Source of the DNA: Glycocaulis sp. | Lineage (GTDB): Bacteria; Pseudomonadota; Alphaproteobacteria; Caulobacterales; Maricaulaceae | Assembly: GCA_022565665.1 (NCBI GenBank) | Contig: JAIUMI010000022.1 | Span: 1 to 37,317, forward strand | Reading direction: 5' to 3' | DNA: 37,317 bases | In this document: positions 24,009-31,820 of the stretch, one piece after another | How the letters are laid out: each line of letters starts with the position of its first letter | Position numbering within the stretch: the first letter of the stretch is position 1 | The notes under the pieces: model-generated | Databases searched by the model: none | What the model was told of the DNA's origin: nothing | Seen by the model: only the letters and a program-made list of their open reading frames with translations | Made by a program: the position numbers and the translations under genes

Positions 24009-24521
24009 CTAGTGGTTGCCCTGGATGACGACGGCCACGCTGCCCGAGCCGGACTGGCGGACATTGGCGGTCTGGCCATTGCCGACCTGGATCACGCCGA
24101 GCGTGTTGTGATTGCCGGTCTGGTTGGTGTTGGCGGTATTGCCCGAACCGATCTGGGCGACGCCGACGGCATTGTTGGTACCGGTCTGGATCGCGGTGCC
24201 GCGATTGAACGCGCCTTCCTGGCCCACCACCGCCGTATTGCGCCGGCCAAGCTGGTCGACATAGGCGTCATTGGCATAGCCGCCCTGGCCGACCGTCACA
24301 CCATTGCGCGAACCGGCCTGGATGGTCTGGACATAGTGGTAGGCGCCGCGCTGCTCGATCGCGAGCCGGTTCTGGTGGCCCTGCTGGCGGGCGGCCAGCT
24401 CGTGATTATAGCCGGACTGGTTGATATTCACCCGGTTGCGCTGCTGGGCCTCGGCCGCTGTGGCCGTGCCAACGAAAGCAGCGAGGCTGAGGCCGAGTAC
24501 GAGGGCGTTGCGAAGTTTCAT
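24009..24521 (-). CDS. Curlin-repeat protein (CsgA/CsgB-like amyloid subunit)
   Basis: The ATG at 24521 (MKLRNALVLGLSLAAFVGTA) has GGAG upstream and opens a signal peptide with cleavage after AEA, so the longer open frame is not needed. The mature 147 residues are made of about seven to nine imperfect repeats of the curlin type, N-x5-Q-x-G-x2-N (for example NRVNINQSGYNHELAARQQG, NTAVVGQEGAFNRGTAIQTG, GVAQIGSGNTANTNQTGNHN). This pattern folds as a beta-helical amyloid at the cell surface. The gene is small and has no CsgG secretion channel nearby, so export must rely on genes elsewhere. Confidence 0.92.
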   Translation of the reverse strand: MKLRNALVLGLSLAAFVGTATAAEAQQRNRVNINQSGYNHELAARQQGHQNRLAIEQRGAYHYVQTIQAGSRNGVTVGQGGYANDAYVDQLGRRNTAVVGQEGAFNRGTAIQTGTNNAVGVAQIGSGNTANTNQTGNHNTLGVIQVGNGQTANVRQSGSGSVAVVIQGNH

Positions 24522-24589
24522 GTCTGCTCTCCAGTTTTCCTGCCGGGCGCTGGACTGCGCCATCAGCAAGACCGGTTTTAGGGAGCAGC

Positions 24590-24617
24590 GTCTGAACGCC
24601 GTCAGACAGAGGCGTTC
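24590..24617. promoter_or_regulatory. Nested inverted repeats upstream of curlin gene
   Basis: GAACGCC (24594-24600), spacer GTCAGACAGA, GGCGTTC (24611-24617) form a perfect seven-pair dyad; an overlapping dyad GTCTGA-N6-TCAGAC spans 24590-24607. They lie 70-95 bases before the curlin start and are candidates for an operator or a transcript end after queF. Which one is not clear. Confidence 0.4.
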
Positions 24618-24661
24618 AACCTCGCGTCATTTACATAAATGAATGGAAAGACAGGCGCTAT

Positions 24662-25126
24662 TCAGCCCCGCCCGCGATAGGGCGCGACGCCCTGATCCGG
24701 TACCCACACGCCCTTGGGGCACTCGCCCCACTGGCCGAAAATATCGATGGGGATGCCCCCGCGCGGATACCAGTAGCCGCCAATGCGCAGCCATTTGGGT
24801 GCAATCTCGTCCACCAGCCGCTGGCCAATCATCATCGTGCAGGCCTCATGGAAGGCACCGTGATTGCGGAAGCTGGTCAGGAAAAGTTTGAGCGACTTCG
24901 ATTCGACGATCCAGTCGCCCGGCACATAGTCGATGACCAGATGGGCAAAGTCCGGCTGGCCCGTCACCGGGCAGATGGAGGTAAATTCCGGGCAGGTAAA
25001 GCGGATCAGGTAATCATTGCCCGCCGCGGGATTGGCCACGCGCTCCAGCCGCGCAGCCTCGGGGCTCTCCGGCGCGCCGGTCTGGGCGCCCAGCTGTTCC
25101 AGCCTGGTATAGCGTTCATCTGTCAT
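24662..25126 (-). CDS. queF: NADPH-dependent 7-cyano-7-deazaguanine reductase
   Basis: QueF reduces preQ0 to preQ1 in queuosine synthesis. The 154-residue protein is the short form. The catalytic cysteine lies in [14 protein letters not shown], the NADPH-binding motif is ESKSLKLFL, and HGAFHE carries the substrate-binding His and Glu. The C-terminal [11 protein letters not shown] is typical of the family. The ATG at 25126 is followed on the minus strand by the curlin gene 140 bases beyond the stop, with no sign of a functional link. queCDE are not in the window. Confidence 0.96.
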   Translation of the reverse strand: MTDERYTRLEQLGAQTGAPESPEAARLERVANPAAGNDYLIRFTCPEFTSICPVTGQPDFAHLVIDYVPGDWIVESKSLKLFLTSFRNHGAFHEACTMMIGQRLVDEIAPKWLRIGGYWYPRGGIPIDIFGQWGECPKGVWVPDQGVAPYRGRG

Positions 25127-25176
25127 GGGCGGGGATGTAGCGCCTGACTGCGCAATTGGCGAGAGGCAGGGCCGCC

Positions 25177-25335
25177 TTATTCAGCGGAGGTGTGCACCGA
25201 ATCGCGATCCAGCTCATCACGTTCTGCCGCCTTGCGCCGTGCGCTGGCTTTTGTGGCATACGGCCAGACAATGCGGATCAGCCCGGCCAGTAGCAGAGCG
25301 CCGCCTGCGATGTTTATGATCAGCAGCAATTCCAT
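25177..25335 (-). CDS. Small single-helix membrane protein
   Basis: A 52-codon frame ([20 protein letters not shown], then [20 protein letters not shown] and an acidic tail ending HTSAE) has one hydrophobic helix at residues 3-25 followed by a basic cytoplasmic segment, a plausible membrane miniprotein. It starts 20 bases after the stop of the 66-residue protein gene on the same strand. No strong ribosome site precedes the ATG, so translation may be coupled. No family recognised. Confidence 0.5.
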   Translation of the reverse strand: MELLLIINIAGGALLLAGLIRIVWPYATKASARRKAAERDELDRDSVHTSAE

Positions 25336-25355
25336 TCGGCCATTCTAGCAGATAT

Positions 25356-25556
25356 TCACTGCGGCAGTGAGCGATAGTGCAAAACGGCGCCGACGGTGCA
25401 AAGACCCAAACCCAACAAGGCAGCAAGCCCCAGCATCACGCTGACAATCTGCTCGCCGTCAACGTAAGTCACCGAGCCAATAATCCCTCCTGACAGCATG
25501 CCCCCGCCGACGGTCAACGAAACGGCCGCAAAAGCACTATCTGTACGGTCGATCAT
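25356..25556 (-). CDS. Small two-helix membrane protein
   Basis: The ATG at 25556 follows GGGAGGGAG about nine bases upstream. The 66-residue product has two hydrophobic helices (about residues 9-28 and 36-58) separated by TYVDGEQ, with a short polar end HYRSLPQ. The start of the divergent antiporter gene is 60 bases away, so both would share a promoter region. I do not recognise the family. Confidence 0.6.
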   Translation of the reverse strand: MIDRTDSAFAAVSLTVGGGMLSGGIIGSVTYVDGEQIVSVMLGLAALLGLGLCTVGAVLHYRSLPQ

Positions 25557-25615
25557 TCGGCAAACTCCCTCCCACACAGCCACCAACCCTACACTGAAAG
25601 CGCGAAGGCAGACCA

Positions 25616-27322
25616 ATGAGCGAAGTGGAAGCCATCCTGCCCGCCATCAAGCTGTTGGGTGTTGGCATCGCCGCCATCATGCTGGCGCGGCTTCTGAAGA
25701 CCTCGCCCATTGTCACCTTCATCGCGGCAGGCCTGCTGATCGGCCCGTTCGGCCTCGGGCTGATCGAGGAGAACGGCACCACCCGCCTGCTGGCCCAGCT
25801 GGGCGTGGTGTTCCTGCTCTTCGATATCGGCCTCACCTTCTCGCTCAAAACCGTACGCGAGAGCGGGCGGGATCTGCTGGGCCTTGCGCCCATGCAGATG
25901 CTGCTGTGCACGGCCGGGTTCGGTCTTGTCGGCTGGCTGGCGGGCATGGACTGGGTGCTGGCCCTGCTGATCGGCGCGGCGGCGGGCATCTCGGCGACCG
26001 CCGTGGTGACGCAGACGCTCGCAGAGCGCGGCATCGCCACCTGCCCGCTGGGGCGCTCCACCACCGCCGTGCTGGTCTTTCAGGACGTGGCGGGCATTTT
26101 CCTGCTGGTGATTGCCGTCTCGCTGTCATCTGAGGGCGGGGGCGATGCGCTGGGCGTGACGCTCGGCTGGGCGGCCCTGAAGGCGCTGCTGGCCGTAGGT
26201 GTAGCGCTGCTGGCCGGACGCTTCGTGATCGGGCCGCTCTTTCGCCTGCTCTCGCTCACCCGCAATGACGACATCTTCACTGCTGCGGCCCTGTTCCTTG
26301 TGCTGGCCACCGCTGCCGCCACCGGCGCACTGGAGCTGTCCCTGACGCTGGGCGCCTTCCTCGCCGGCATGATCATCGCCGATACGCCGTTCAAGACGGT
26401 GATCCGAACAGAGGCCAAGCCCTTTGGCGCACTCCTGCTCGGCTTCTTCTTCATCACGGTGGGCATGGCGCTCGACTGGCGGATGATGCTGGGTCAGGCC
26501 CACTGGATACTCGCCGCGCTCGCCGTGCTGTTCGTCCTGAAAACCGCGCTGACATGGGCGGCCGCCATCATCAATGGATGGAGTCTTGCCGGGGGGACGC
26601 AGCTTGGTTTCGCGCTGGCGCAGGGTTCCGAGTTCGGCCTTGTCATCCTCGCCCTGCCCGGCATTACAGCGGCGCTGGGCGCGGAGCTGGCGGGCATACT
26701 GGTGGCGGCGAGCGCCATATCGCTGGCCCTGACGCCGCTTTGGGCCTCGCTGGGGCTGAAGCTGGCCCGGCGCATTGCCGATGCAACCGCCAGCCGCAAA
26801 CCGGTGAGCGCGCCTGAGGAGATGAACTGCCCGGTCCTCATCTATGCCATGACCCCTTCAGGGCGGATGGCGTATGACGCGTTGACCCGCTTCGGGATTC
26901 CCGTGATCGCGGTGGAGAATGATCCGGACCGGTTTCTTGCCGCCATCGCGGACGGCTATGCGGTGACCTTTGGCGACCCGTCCGACACGCGGCTCTTGCG
27001 CGCCATCGATGTGACCGAAGCGCGCGCACTGGCGGTCGCCAGGCCGCGCTATGAAATCTCCGCCGAGATCACGCCCTATGTCCGTGAGCACTTTCCCGAT
27101 CTGGAACGCTTCGTGGCCGTGAGCGACGAGCACGACCAGCGCCGCCATCAGACGCTGGGCATCCATGCCATCCTCAACCGCAGCCAGCCTGAAGGGCTGG
27201 ACTTCGCGCTGGCGCTTCTGCGCTACGCCGAAATCCCTGAAAGCCAGATCCATGCCTGGATGCGTGACGTGATGGAGGCCTACACCCCGGACAGCGCCTT
27301 GCGTGTGGCCGAACCGGCCTGA
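25616..27322 (+). CDS. KefB/KefC-type CPA2 cation:proton antiporter
   Basis: The 568-residue protein has an N-terminal CPA2 antiporter domain of about 12 helices (residues 5-395) with the motifs SPIVTFIAAGLLIGPFGLGL, GVVFLLFDIGLTFS, GAAAGISATAVVTQ, LGAFLAGMIIADT and FGLVILALPG. A cytoplasmic RCK/TrkA-N-like domain covers about residues 400-520. It should exchange K+ or Na+ for protons in the inner membrane. The nucleotide-binding loop expected as GxGxxG reads YAMTPSGRMAY, so NAD(H) binding is doubtful. The 3' end overlaps the convergent lrp-type gene by 43 bases. Confidence 0.93.
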   Translation: MSEVEAILPAIKLLGVGIAAIMLARLLKTSPIVTFIAAGLLIGPFGLGLIEENGTTRLLAQLGVVFLLFDIGLTFSLKTVRESGRDLLGLAPMQMLLCTAGFGLVGWLAGMDWVLALLIGAAAGISATAVVTQTLAERGIATCPLGRSTTAVLVFQDVAGIFLLVIAVSLSSEGGGDALGVTLGWAALKALLAVGVALLAGRFVIGPLFRLLSLTRNDDIFTAAALFLVLATAAATGALELSLTLGAFLAGMIIADTPFKTVIRTEAKPFGALLLGFFFITVGMALDWRMMLGQAHWILAALAVLFVLKTALTWAAAIINGWSLAGGTQLGFALAQGSEFGLVILALPGITAALGAELAGILVAASAISLALTPLWASLGLKLARRIADATASRKPVSAPEEMNCPVLIYAMTPSGRMAYDALTRFGIPVIAVENDPDRFLAAIADGYAVTFGDPSDTRLLRAIDVTEARALAVARPRYEISAEITPYVREHFPDLERFVAVSDEHDQRRHQTLGIHAILNRSQPEGLDFALALLRYAEIPESQIHAWMRDVMEAYTPDSALRVAEPA

Positions 27323-27786
27323 ACCCCGGACAGGGGCAGGGCGGTGCGGGTGAACACCTTGCGCATGGCGATATTGGAGATGAGGCGCGCCACGCCGGGC
27401 AGGCCGGACAGGCGTTCGCGGTGGACGTGCTCATAATCGCGCGCATCACGCACCATCAGACGCAAGAGATAATCCTCCGCCCCGGTGGTGAGGTAGCAGT
27501 CCATCACCTCCTCCACCTTCTCCACCGCTGTTTCGAAAGCCTGCATGGTCTCGCGGCGCTGGTTCTCCAGCGTGACCAGCACCAGAACGGTCAGGCCGCG
27601 GCCCACCGCCTCCGCATTGAGCAGGGCGACATAGCGGTCAATCACCCCGCCATTTTCCAGCGCCCGCACCCTGCGGTGACATGCCGAAGCCGAAAGCCCT
27701 GCCCGCTCGGCCAGCTCCGCATTGGTCAGTCTTCCCTCGCGCTGCAGCAGGGTGAGAAGGGCGGTGTCCAGAGCATCGAGGCGCAT
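27280..27786 (-). CDS. Lrp/AsnC-family transcriptional regulator
   Basis: The start at ATG 27786 (MRLDALDTALLTLLQREGRL) follows GAAGGA by about seven bases and matches the usual Lrp start. The 168-residue protein has an N-terminal HTH (TNAELAERAGLSASACHRRV) and a C-terminal RAM domain (VLVLVTLENQRRETMQAFET, then VMDCYLTTGAEDYLLRLMV). It is divergent from alanine dehydrogenase, and Lrp-type proteins adjacent to ald (AldR type) activate it in response to alanine, so that role is likely here. Its 3' end overlaps the antiporter gene by 43 bases on the opposite strand. Confidence 0.94.
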   Translation of the reverse strand: MRLDALDTALLTLLQREGRLTNAELAERAGLSASACHRRVRALENGGVIDRYVALLNAEAVGRGLTVLVLVTLENQRRETMQAFETAVEKVEEVMDCYLTTGAEDYLLRLMVRDARDYEHVHRERLSGLPGVARLISNIAMRKVFTRTALPLSGVQAGSATRKALSGV

Positions 27787-27870
27787 GCGGATTCCTTCGA
27801 AGAGTTTGCCATGGCAGGCGGTAGCGCCGCCCTTCAATCAGCAGGATAGCATACTTGGAGAGCATATTGT

Positions 27871-27883
27871 GCAAGATTCTTGC
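27871..27883. promoter_or_regulatory. Candidate Lrp/AldR binding palindrome
   Basis: GCAAGATTCTTGC is a perfect 13-base palindrome (six-base arms, one central base) in the AT-rich control region between the Lrp-type gene and ald. Lrp sites are short degenerate dyads around an AT-rich centre, so it is a reasonable operator. It lies 100 bases before ald and 85 before the regulator. Confidence 0.45.
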
Positions 27884-27983
27884 GTTTTTTGTCCTCTAAT
27901 TGCTGACACCCGCCGCATAATGTAATTTCGCCGCAACTATGGCCTGCCCCGCGGGGCGGCAGCAAAGTCAGGGAGAGACCCTC

Positions 27984-29102
27984 ATGCGCGTTGGTGTGCC
28001 CAGAGAAATCAAGATCCACGAATACCGTGTCGGCCTTACGCCCATGGGCGCGGCCGAGCTGGTACAGGCCGGCCATGAGGTTTTCGTGGAGACCAAGGCT
28101 GGCGACGGCGTCGGCTTTGCCGACAGCGCCTATGAGGCGGTCGGCGCGAAAATCCTGCCCGACGCGGAGGCCGTGTTCAAATCGGCCGAGCTGATCGTGA
28201 AGGTGAAGGAGCCGCAGCCCATCGAGTATGCGCGCCTGACGCCGGAGCACACCCTCTTCACCTATCTCCATCTCGCGCCGGATCCTGAGCAGACCAGGGG
28301 GCTGATGGAATCGGGCTGTATCGCGATCGCCTATGAGACGGTGACGGACAATGAAGGCCGCCTGCCGCTCCTCAAACCCATGTCCGAAGTCGCCGGCCGC
28401 ATGTCGATTCAGGTCGGCGCCACGGCGCTTGAAAAATCCCATGGCGGGCGCGGCATGCTGCTCGGCGGCGTGCCGGGCGTGCAACCGGCCAAGGTCGTTA
28501 TCCTCGGCGGCGGCGTCTCGGGCACGCATGCGGCGGAAATGGCCGTCGGCCTGCGCGCGGACGTGACTATTTTTGACCGCTCGATAAAGCGCCTTGCCGA
28601 GCTGGACACCCAGTTCCAGGGCCGCGCGAAAACGGCATTCTCGACCGCGGCCTCGGTTGAGGAGGCTGTTATCGGTGCTGACCTCGTGATCGGTGCGGTG
28701 CTGATCCCGGGCGCGGCAGCGCCCAAGCTCGTCACCCGCGAGATGCTGAAAAAGATGAAAGATGGCGCGGTGCTGGTCGATATCGCCATAGATCAGGGCG
28801 GTTGCTTTGAGACCTCAAAGCCCACCACCCACCAGAGCCCGACCTTCATCGTCGACGGCGTGGTCCATTACTGCGTGGCAAACATGCCCGGCGCCGTGGC
28901 GCGCACCTCAACGCTCGCGCTGACCAACGCCACCCTGCCCTTTACGCTGGCCATCGCCAACAAGGGCGCCAAGAAGGCGATGAATGACGATCCGCATCTG
29001 GCGCGCGGCCTGAACGTGGCCGAAGGCCATGTCACCTACGAGCCCGTCGCCCGCGATCTCGGCCACACATATGTGAAGCCAAGCTGGCTGACGAGTATCT
29101 AG
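27984..29102 (+). CDS. ald: Alanine dehydrogenase
   Basis: Ald interconverts L-alanine and pyruvate with NAD. The ATG at 27984 ([20 protein letters not shown]) follows GGGAGAG by eight bases and matches the family start exactly; the product is 372 residues, the usual length. The substrate-binding Lys lies in LIVKVKEPQ and the catalytic His in FTYLHLAP. The NAD-binding Rossmann motif is [20 protein letters not shown]. The signature region [20 protein letters not shown] and [17 protein letters not shown] is also present. It is probably induced by the adjacent Lrp-type regulator during growth on alanine. Confidence 0.97.
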   Translation: MRVGVPREIKIHEYRVGLTPMGAAELVQAGHEVFVETKAGDGVGFADSAYEAVGAKILPDAEAVFKSAELIVKVKEPQPIEYARLTPEHTLFTYLHLAPDPEQTRGLMESGCIAIAYETVTDNEGRLPLLKPMSEVAGRMSIQVGATALEKSHGGRGMLLGGVPGVQPAKVVILGGGVSGTHAAEMAVGLRADVTIFDRSIKRLAELDTQFQGRAKTAFSTAASVEEAVIGADLVIGAVLIPGAAAPKLVTREMLKKMKDGAVLVDIAIDQGGCFETSKPTTHQSPTFIVDGVVHYCVANMPGAVARTSTLALTNATLPFTLAIANKGAKKAMNDDPHLARGLNVAEGHVTYEPVARDLGHTYVKPSWLTSI

Positions 29103-29118
29103 GGCGCGGCTTATCCAT

Positions 29119-29216
29119 GTGTCATCCCCCGCTTTATGCGGGGGACCCATGCCTGCAAAATTCGATCTGGCGGCCGCTCTCAGGCATGGGTGGCCCGGAT
29201 AAACCGGGCCATGACA
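29119..29216 (+). repeat. Dispersed palindromic repeat, unit A
   Basis: This copy begins TGTCATCCCCCGC and ends CCGGGCCATGACA. The reverse-strand copy at 8905-9010 shares ACCCATGCCTGCA and TGGGTGGCCCGGATAAACCGG in the same order. Internal dyads (CCCCCGCTTTATGCGGGGG; CCATGCCTG/CAGGCATGG) fold it into a compound hairpin. It begins 17 bases after the ald stop, so it could also end the ald transcript. Confidence 0.85.
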
Positions 29217-29601
29217 ACCATGCGAGGCAGCGCGTCTGATAAGCTGCGCGCGCCCCAACTTATCCCCCTCCCCTGCACCTGCCCGTATGATGCTCGCTAC
29301 CGGTCTGGTGGAAGGGCATGTTCGCGACACGCTCACATGACAGACCGGCGCGAGGGATCACGTCCCCCGCTCCGGGTGTCGGGTGGTTGTCCGAAATGGA
29401 TGGCGCACCCTTCACTGCCCCGAATGGGGCTTAATGGGGATACGGGAAGACAAAGCCTCGCCAGTGCGGACGGCACTTCAAGGCCACGCATGGATTGCCC
29501 CGCCTACCCCATCCGGCCCCACGGGCCGTCCGCACCCCTTCCATGCTCTCGCGGCAAAAACCGGCGGAGATATCGGCGCGTGGGTTACGGTATCCACATC
29601 C
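29217..29601. other. Gene-free interval after the unit A repeat
   Basis: Between the two repeat copies I find no frame with a credible start, ribosome site or recognisable protein. The frames present are short and change strand repeatedly. It is GC-rich with small dyads (for example GGCCCCACGGGCC at about 29515) and may be decayed repeat sequence. Confidence 0.4.
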
Positions 29602-29664
29602 GCGTTTTCCCGGCGAAAGCCGGGATCCAGAAGGGCTGGGCACCGGCTTTCGCCGGTGAAACGC
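29602..29664 (-). repeat. Dispersed palindromic repeat, unit B
   Basis: Read on the minus strand this copy has GCGTTTCACCGGCGAAAGCC, CTTCTGGATCCCGGCTTTCG and CCGGGAAAACG in order, the same as 8818-8880 with a few substitutions. It contains two stems (CCGGCGAAAGCCGG and CCCGGCTTTCGCCGGG), so it is a double-hairpin repeat. It lies 15 bases before the end of the nitronate monooxygenase gene. Confidence 0.85.
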
Positions 29665-29678
29665 AAAATTAAATGCCG

Positions 29679-30638
29679 TCAGCACACCCGCTTTTTCGCG
29701 GCTTCATACTGCGCTTTGAGCAGGTCCACATAGTCAGCCGTGGAGCGCACCGCATCCACCGAGCCGATGCCCTGGCCCGAACCCCAGATATCCTTCCACG
29801 CCTTGGCCGCGGAATTGCCGCCAGAGCCGAAATTCATCTTGGACGGGTCGCTTTCGGGCAGGTTGTCGGGGTCCAGCCCAGCATCAGTAATGGACTTTTT
29901 GAGATAATTGCCGTGCACGCCGGTGAAGAGATTGGTGTAGACGATATCGTCCGCCCGCCCCTCCACAATGCCCTGCTTGTAGGCTTCGCTGGCGCGCGCT
30001 TCAGCCGTCGCAATGAAGGCCGAGCCGATATAGGCATAGTCCGCGCCCATGGCCTGCGCAGCCAGCACGCCGGCCCCGGTGGAGATGGCGCCGGACACCA
30101 GAAGCGGGCCGTCGAAGAACTCGCGGATTTCGGCAATCAGCGCGAAGGGAGAGAGCGTCCCGGCATGGCCGCCCGCGCCGGAGCATACGGCGATGAGGCC
30201 GTCCGCGCCCTTTTCCAGCGCCTTGCGCGCAAAGCGCACATTGATGATGTCGTGCAGCGTCTTGCCGCCCCATGAGTGGACGGCATTGTTCAGGTCCTCA
30301 CGCGCACCCAGCGAGGTGATGACCAGCGGCACCTTGTATTTCGCGCAGGTTTCCATGTCCGCCTCCAGCCGCTCATTGGAGCGGTGGACGATCTGGTTCA
30401 CGGCAAACGGCGCGGCGGGCTTATCCGGATTGGCGCGGTTATAGCTGTCAAGCTCGGAGGTGATCTGGTCGAGCCATTCATCGAGCTGGCTCTGCGGACG
30501 GGCATTGAGCGCCGGGAAGGAACCGACCACGCCTGCCTTGCACTGGGCGATCACCAGATCGGGATGGGAAATGATGAAAAGCGGCGCGCCAATGACGGGC
30601 ACGCTCAGCCGCCCGTCCAGAATCTCCAGTCCGGCCAT
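29679..30638 (-). CDS. Nitronate monooxygenase (2-nitropropane dioxygenase family)
   Basis: The start is ATG 30638 (MAGLEILDGRLSVPVIGAPL) with GGGGAGGG just upstream; the longer frame adds unrelated residues. The 319-residue FMN-dependent TIM-barrel enzyme has GAPLFIISHPDLVIAQCKAG, VCSGAGGHAGTLSPFALI with the catalytic His, LLVSGAISTGAGVLAAQAMG and ADYAYIGSAFIATAEA. It oxidises alkyl nitronates or related compounds in the cytoplasm. It follows the sulfurtransferase gene by about 80 bases on the same strand. The true substrate is not shown by the sequence. Confidence 0.93.
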   Translation of the reverse strand: MAGLEILDGRLSVPVIGAPLFIISHPDLVIAQCKAGVVGSFPALNARPQSQLDEWLDQITSELDSYNRANPDKPAAPFAVNQIVHRSNERLEADMETCAKYKVPLVITSLGAREDLNNAVHSWGGKTLHDIINVRFARKALEKGADGLIAVCSGAGGHAGTLSPFALIAEIREFFDGPLLVSGAISTGAGVLAAQAMGADYAYIGSAFIATAEARASEAYKQGIVEGRADDIVYTNLFTGVHGNYLKKSITDAGLDPDNLPESDPSKMNFGSGGNSAAKAWKDIWGSGQGIGSVDAVRSTADYVDLLKAQYEAAKKRVC

Positions 30639-30719
30639 ATGGCCCTCCCCTGCAATTGTTTGCTGCACCGCAAGCTAGCGCGGTTTGGCGCGGTGTCGAG
30701 ATGGGGAAGTGAACACTGT

Positions 30720-31550
30720 TCAGTCGGTCACGATCGGCAGATCGCCCCGGCCGGCCCATTCGGTCCATGACCCGTCATAAAGCCAGACATCGTTAAAGCC
30801 CGCTGCCGTGAAGCCGGCATGGAGCGTTGCGGCGGTGACGCCGGACCCGCAGGTGCAGATAATGCGCTGCTGACGGTCCTGCGTGGGCAGCACGGCTTCC
30901 AGCGCCCCGCCGTGAAGGAAGCGGCCATCACCGCCCAGCAGCCTGCCTGCGGGCAGATTTATGGCGCCCGGCATGTGACCGGATTTCACACCCGCACGCG
31001 GCTCCGGCTCGGTGCCAGCGAAACGCCCCGGTGGACGGGCATCGACGATCAGCGCGTCGCCTGCCCCGATATGGTGGAGCACGTCATTCCAGCGCATCGC
31101 ATCATCCTTGATGAGGTGCAGGTCCGGGCCGCTGGCTGCTGAGGCAGGCTCGGGCGCACCGGATTCCACCGCGCCGCCTGCCGCTATCCACGCCTCCATC
31201 CCGCCATCGAGGATAAGCGGCGAGAGGCCGAAGCGGCGCAGCGTCCACCAGACGCGCGGCGCGGCGAAATTGCCGTTCTGGGCGTAGACGATGAACGTGC
31301 GTCCCGGCTCGAGTTCGTTGGCGGCCATCCAGCGGGAAAGCGTCGCGCTGCCCGGAGCCATATGCGGCAGGGCGCTTGTGAGGTCGGCCACCGCGTCGAG
31401 ATCGAAGAAGGCGGCGCCGGCAATGTGCTGCGCGGTGTAGGCATCGCGCCCGGTCTGCCCGGCAGAAGGCATGAACCAGCTGGCATCGACAAAGGTGGCG
31501 TCGCTGCGCGCCAGCGCCTCTTCGGCGGCTACAAGAATGCGCGAGGACAT
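30720..31550 (-). CDS. sseA: 3-mercaptopyruvate/thiosulfate sulfurtransferase
   Basis: The start at ATG 31550 (MSSRILVAAEEALARSDATF) follows AAGGGG. The 276-residue protein has two rhodanese domains: residues about 10-135 (inactive, with VDASWFMP and GGMEAWIAAGG) and about 160-275 (active). The active-site loop is CTCGSGVTA, the CG(S/T)GVTA form typical of mercaptopyruvate sulfurtransferase rather than rhodanese. It transfers sulfur from 3-mercaptopyruvate to thiols or cyanide in the cytoplasm. Upstream on the same strand are a long hairpin and a very short ORF with a perfect ribosome site. Confidence 0.93.
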   Translation of the reverse strand: MSSRILVAAEEALARSDATFVDASWFMPSAGQTGRDAYTAQHIAGAAFFDLDAVADLTSALPHMAPGSATLSRWMAANELEPGRTFIVYAQNGNFAAPRVWWTLRRFGLSPLILDGGMEAWIAAGGAVESGAPEPASAASGPDLHLIKDDAMRWNDVLHHIGAGDALIVDARPPGRFAGTEPEPRAGVKSGHMPGAINLPAGRLLGGDGRFLHGGALEAVLPTQDRQQRIICTCGSGVTAATLHAGFTAAGFNDVWLYDGSWTEWAGRGDLPIVTD

Positions 31551-31585
31551 ATCAAAGCCCCTTGCCTGTATTAGCCAACATGAAA

Positions 31586-31630
31586 CGGGCCGCACCCCGT
31601 CCCGGTGTCACCGGCTTGGTGTGCGGCCCG
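31586..31630 (-). promoter_or_regulatory. Long hairpin upstream of sseA
   Basis: CGGGCCGCAC (31586-31595) and GTGCGGCCCG (31621-31630) form ten perfect pairs, and the loop carries a second dyad CCGGTG-T-CACCGG (31602-31614). On the minus strand only TTT follows, so it is a weak terminator at best. It lies between a 30-codon ORF and the sseA start, 36 bases away, and could be an attenuator. Confidence 0.6.
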
Positions 31631-31657
31631 CGCAGAATGTGAAGCCGTTTCAGGCTA

Positions 31658-31750
31658 TTATTCGGTGCTCGAGACCCTCACCGAAGGCTGCCCCGGTGAC
31701 CGGAAGCCGAGCACCCCTGATACGGACACTCCAATCATTCCACTGATCAT
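31658..31750 (-). CDS. 30-residue ORF with an exceptionally strong ribosome site
   Basis: ATG 31750 is preceded, seven bases away, by AGGAGG within AGAAAGGAGGTGATCC (31767-31752), which is complementary to the last 16 bases of alphaproteobacterial 16S rRNA. The peptide (starting MISGMIGVSVSGVLGFRSPG and ending SSTE) is 30 residues with seven serines, has a hydrophobic first half, and is not related to any family I know. It is followed by a long hairpin and then sseA on the same strand. It could be a leader peptide, a membrane-active peptide, or a precursor peptide. The match to the 16S 3' end could also be a decayed rRNA fragment. Confidence 0.5.
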   Translation of the reverse strand: MISGMIGVSVSGVLGFRSPGQPSVRVSSTE

Positions 31751-31820
31751 CGGATCACCTCCTTTCTCGTTGCTGACAACAGATATGAGGCTGTGCTGCG
31801 CCGCGCGAACCGTCAAGAAT

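Noticed and set aside
29217-29672. 178-residue plus-strand frame after ald
   Set aside because: It starts inside repeat unit A and ends inside unit B, with proline/arginine-rich composition and no ribosome site.
31752-31767. Possible 16S rRNA fragment on the plus strand
   Set aside because: Only the last 16 bases match and the sequence before them (CATC instead of GGCT) does not continue into 16S rRNA. A strong ribosome site for a minus-strand ORF explains it more simply.
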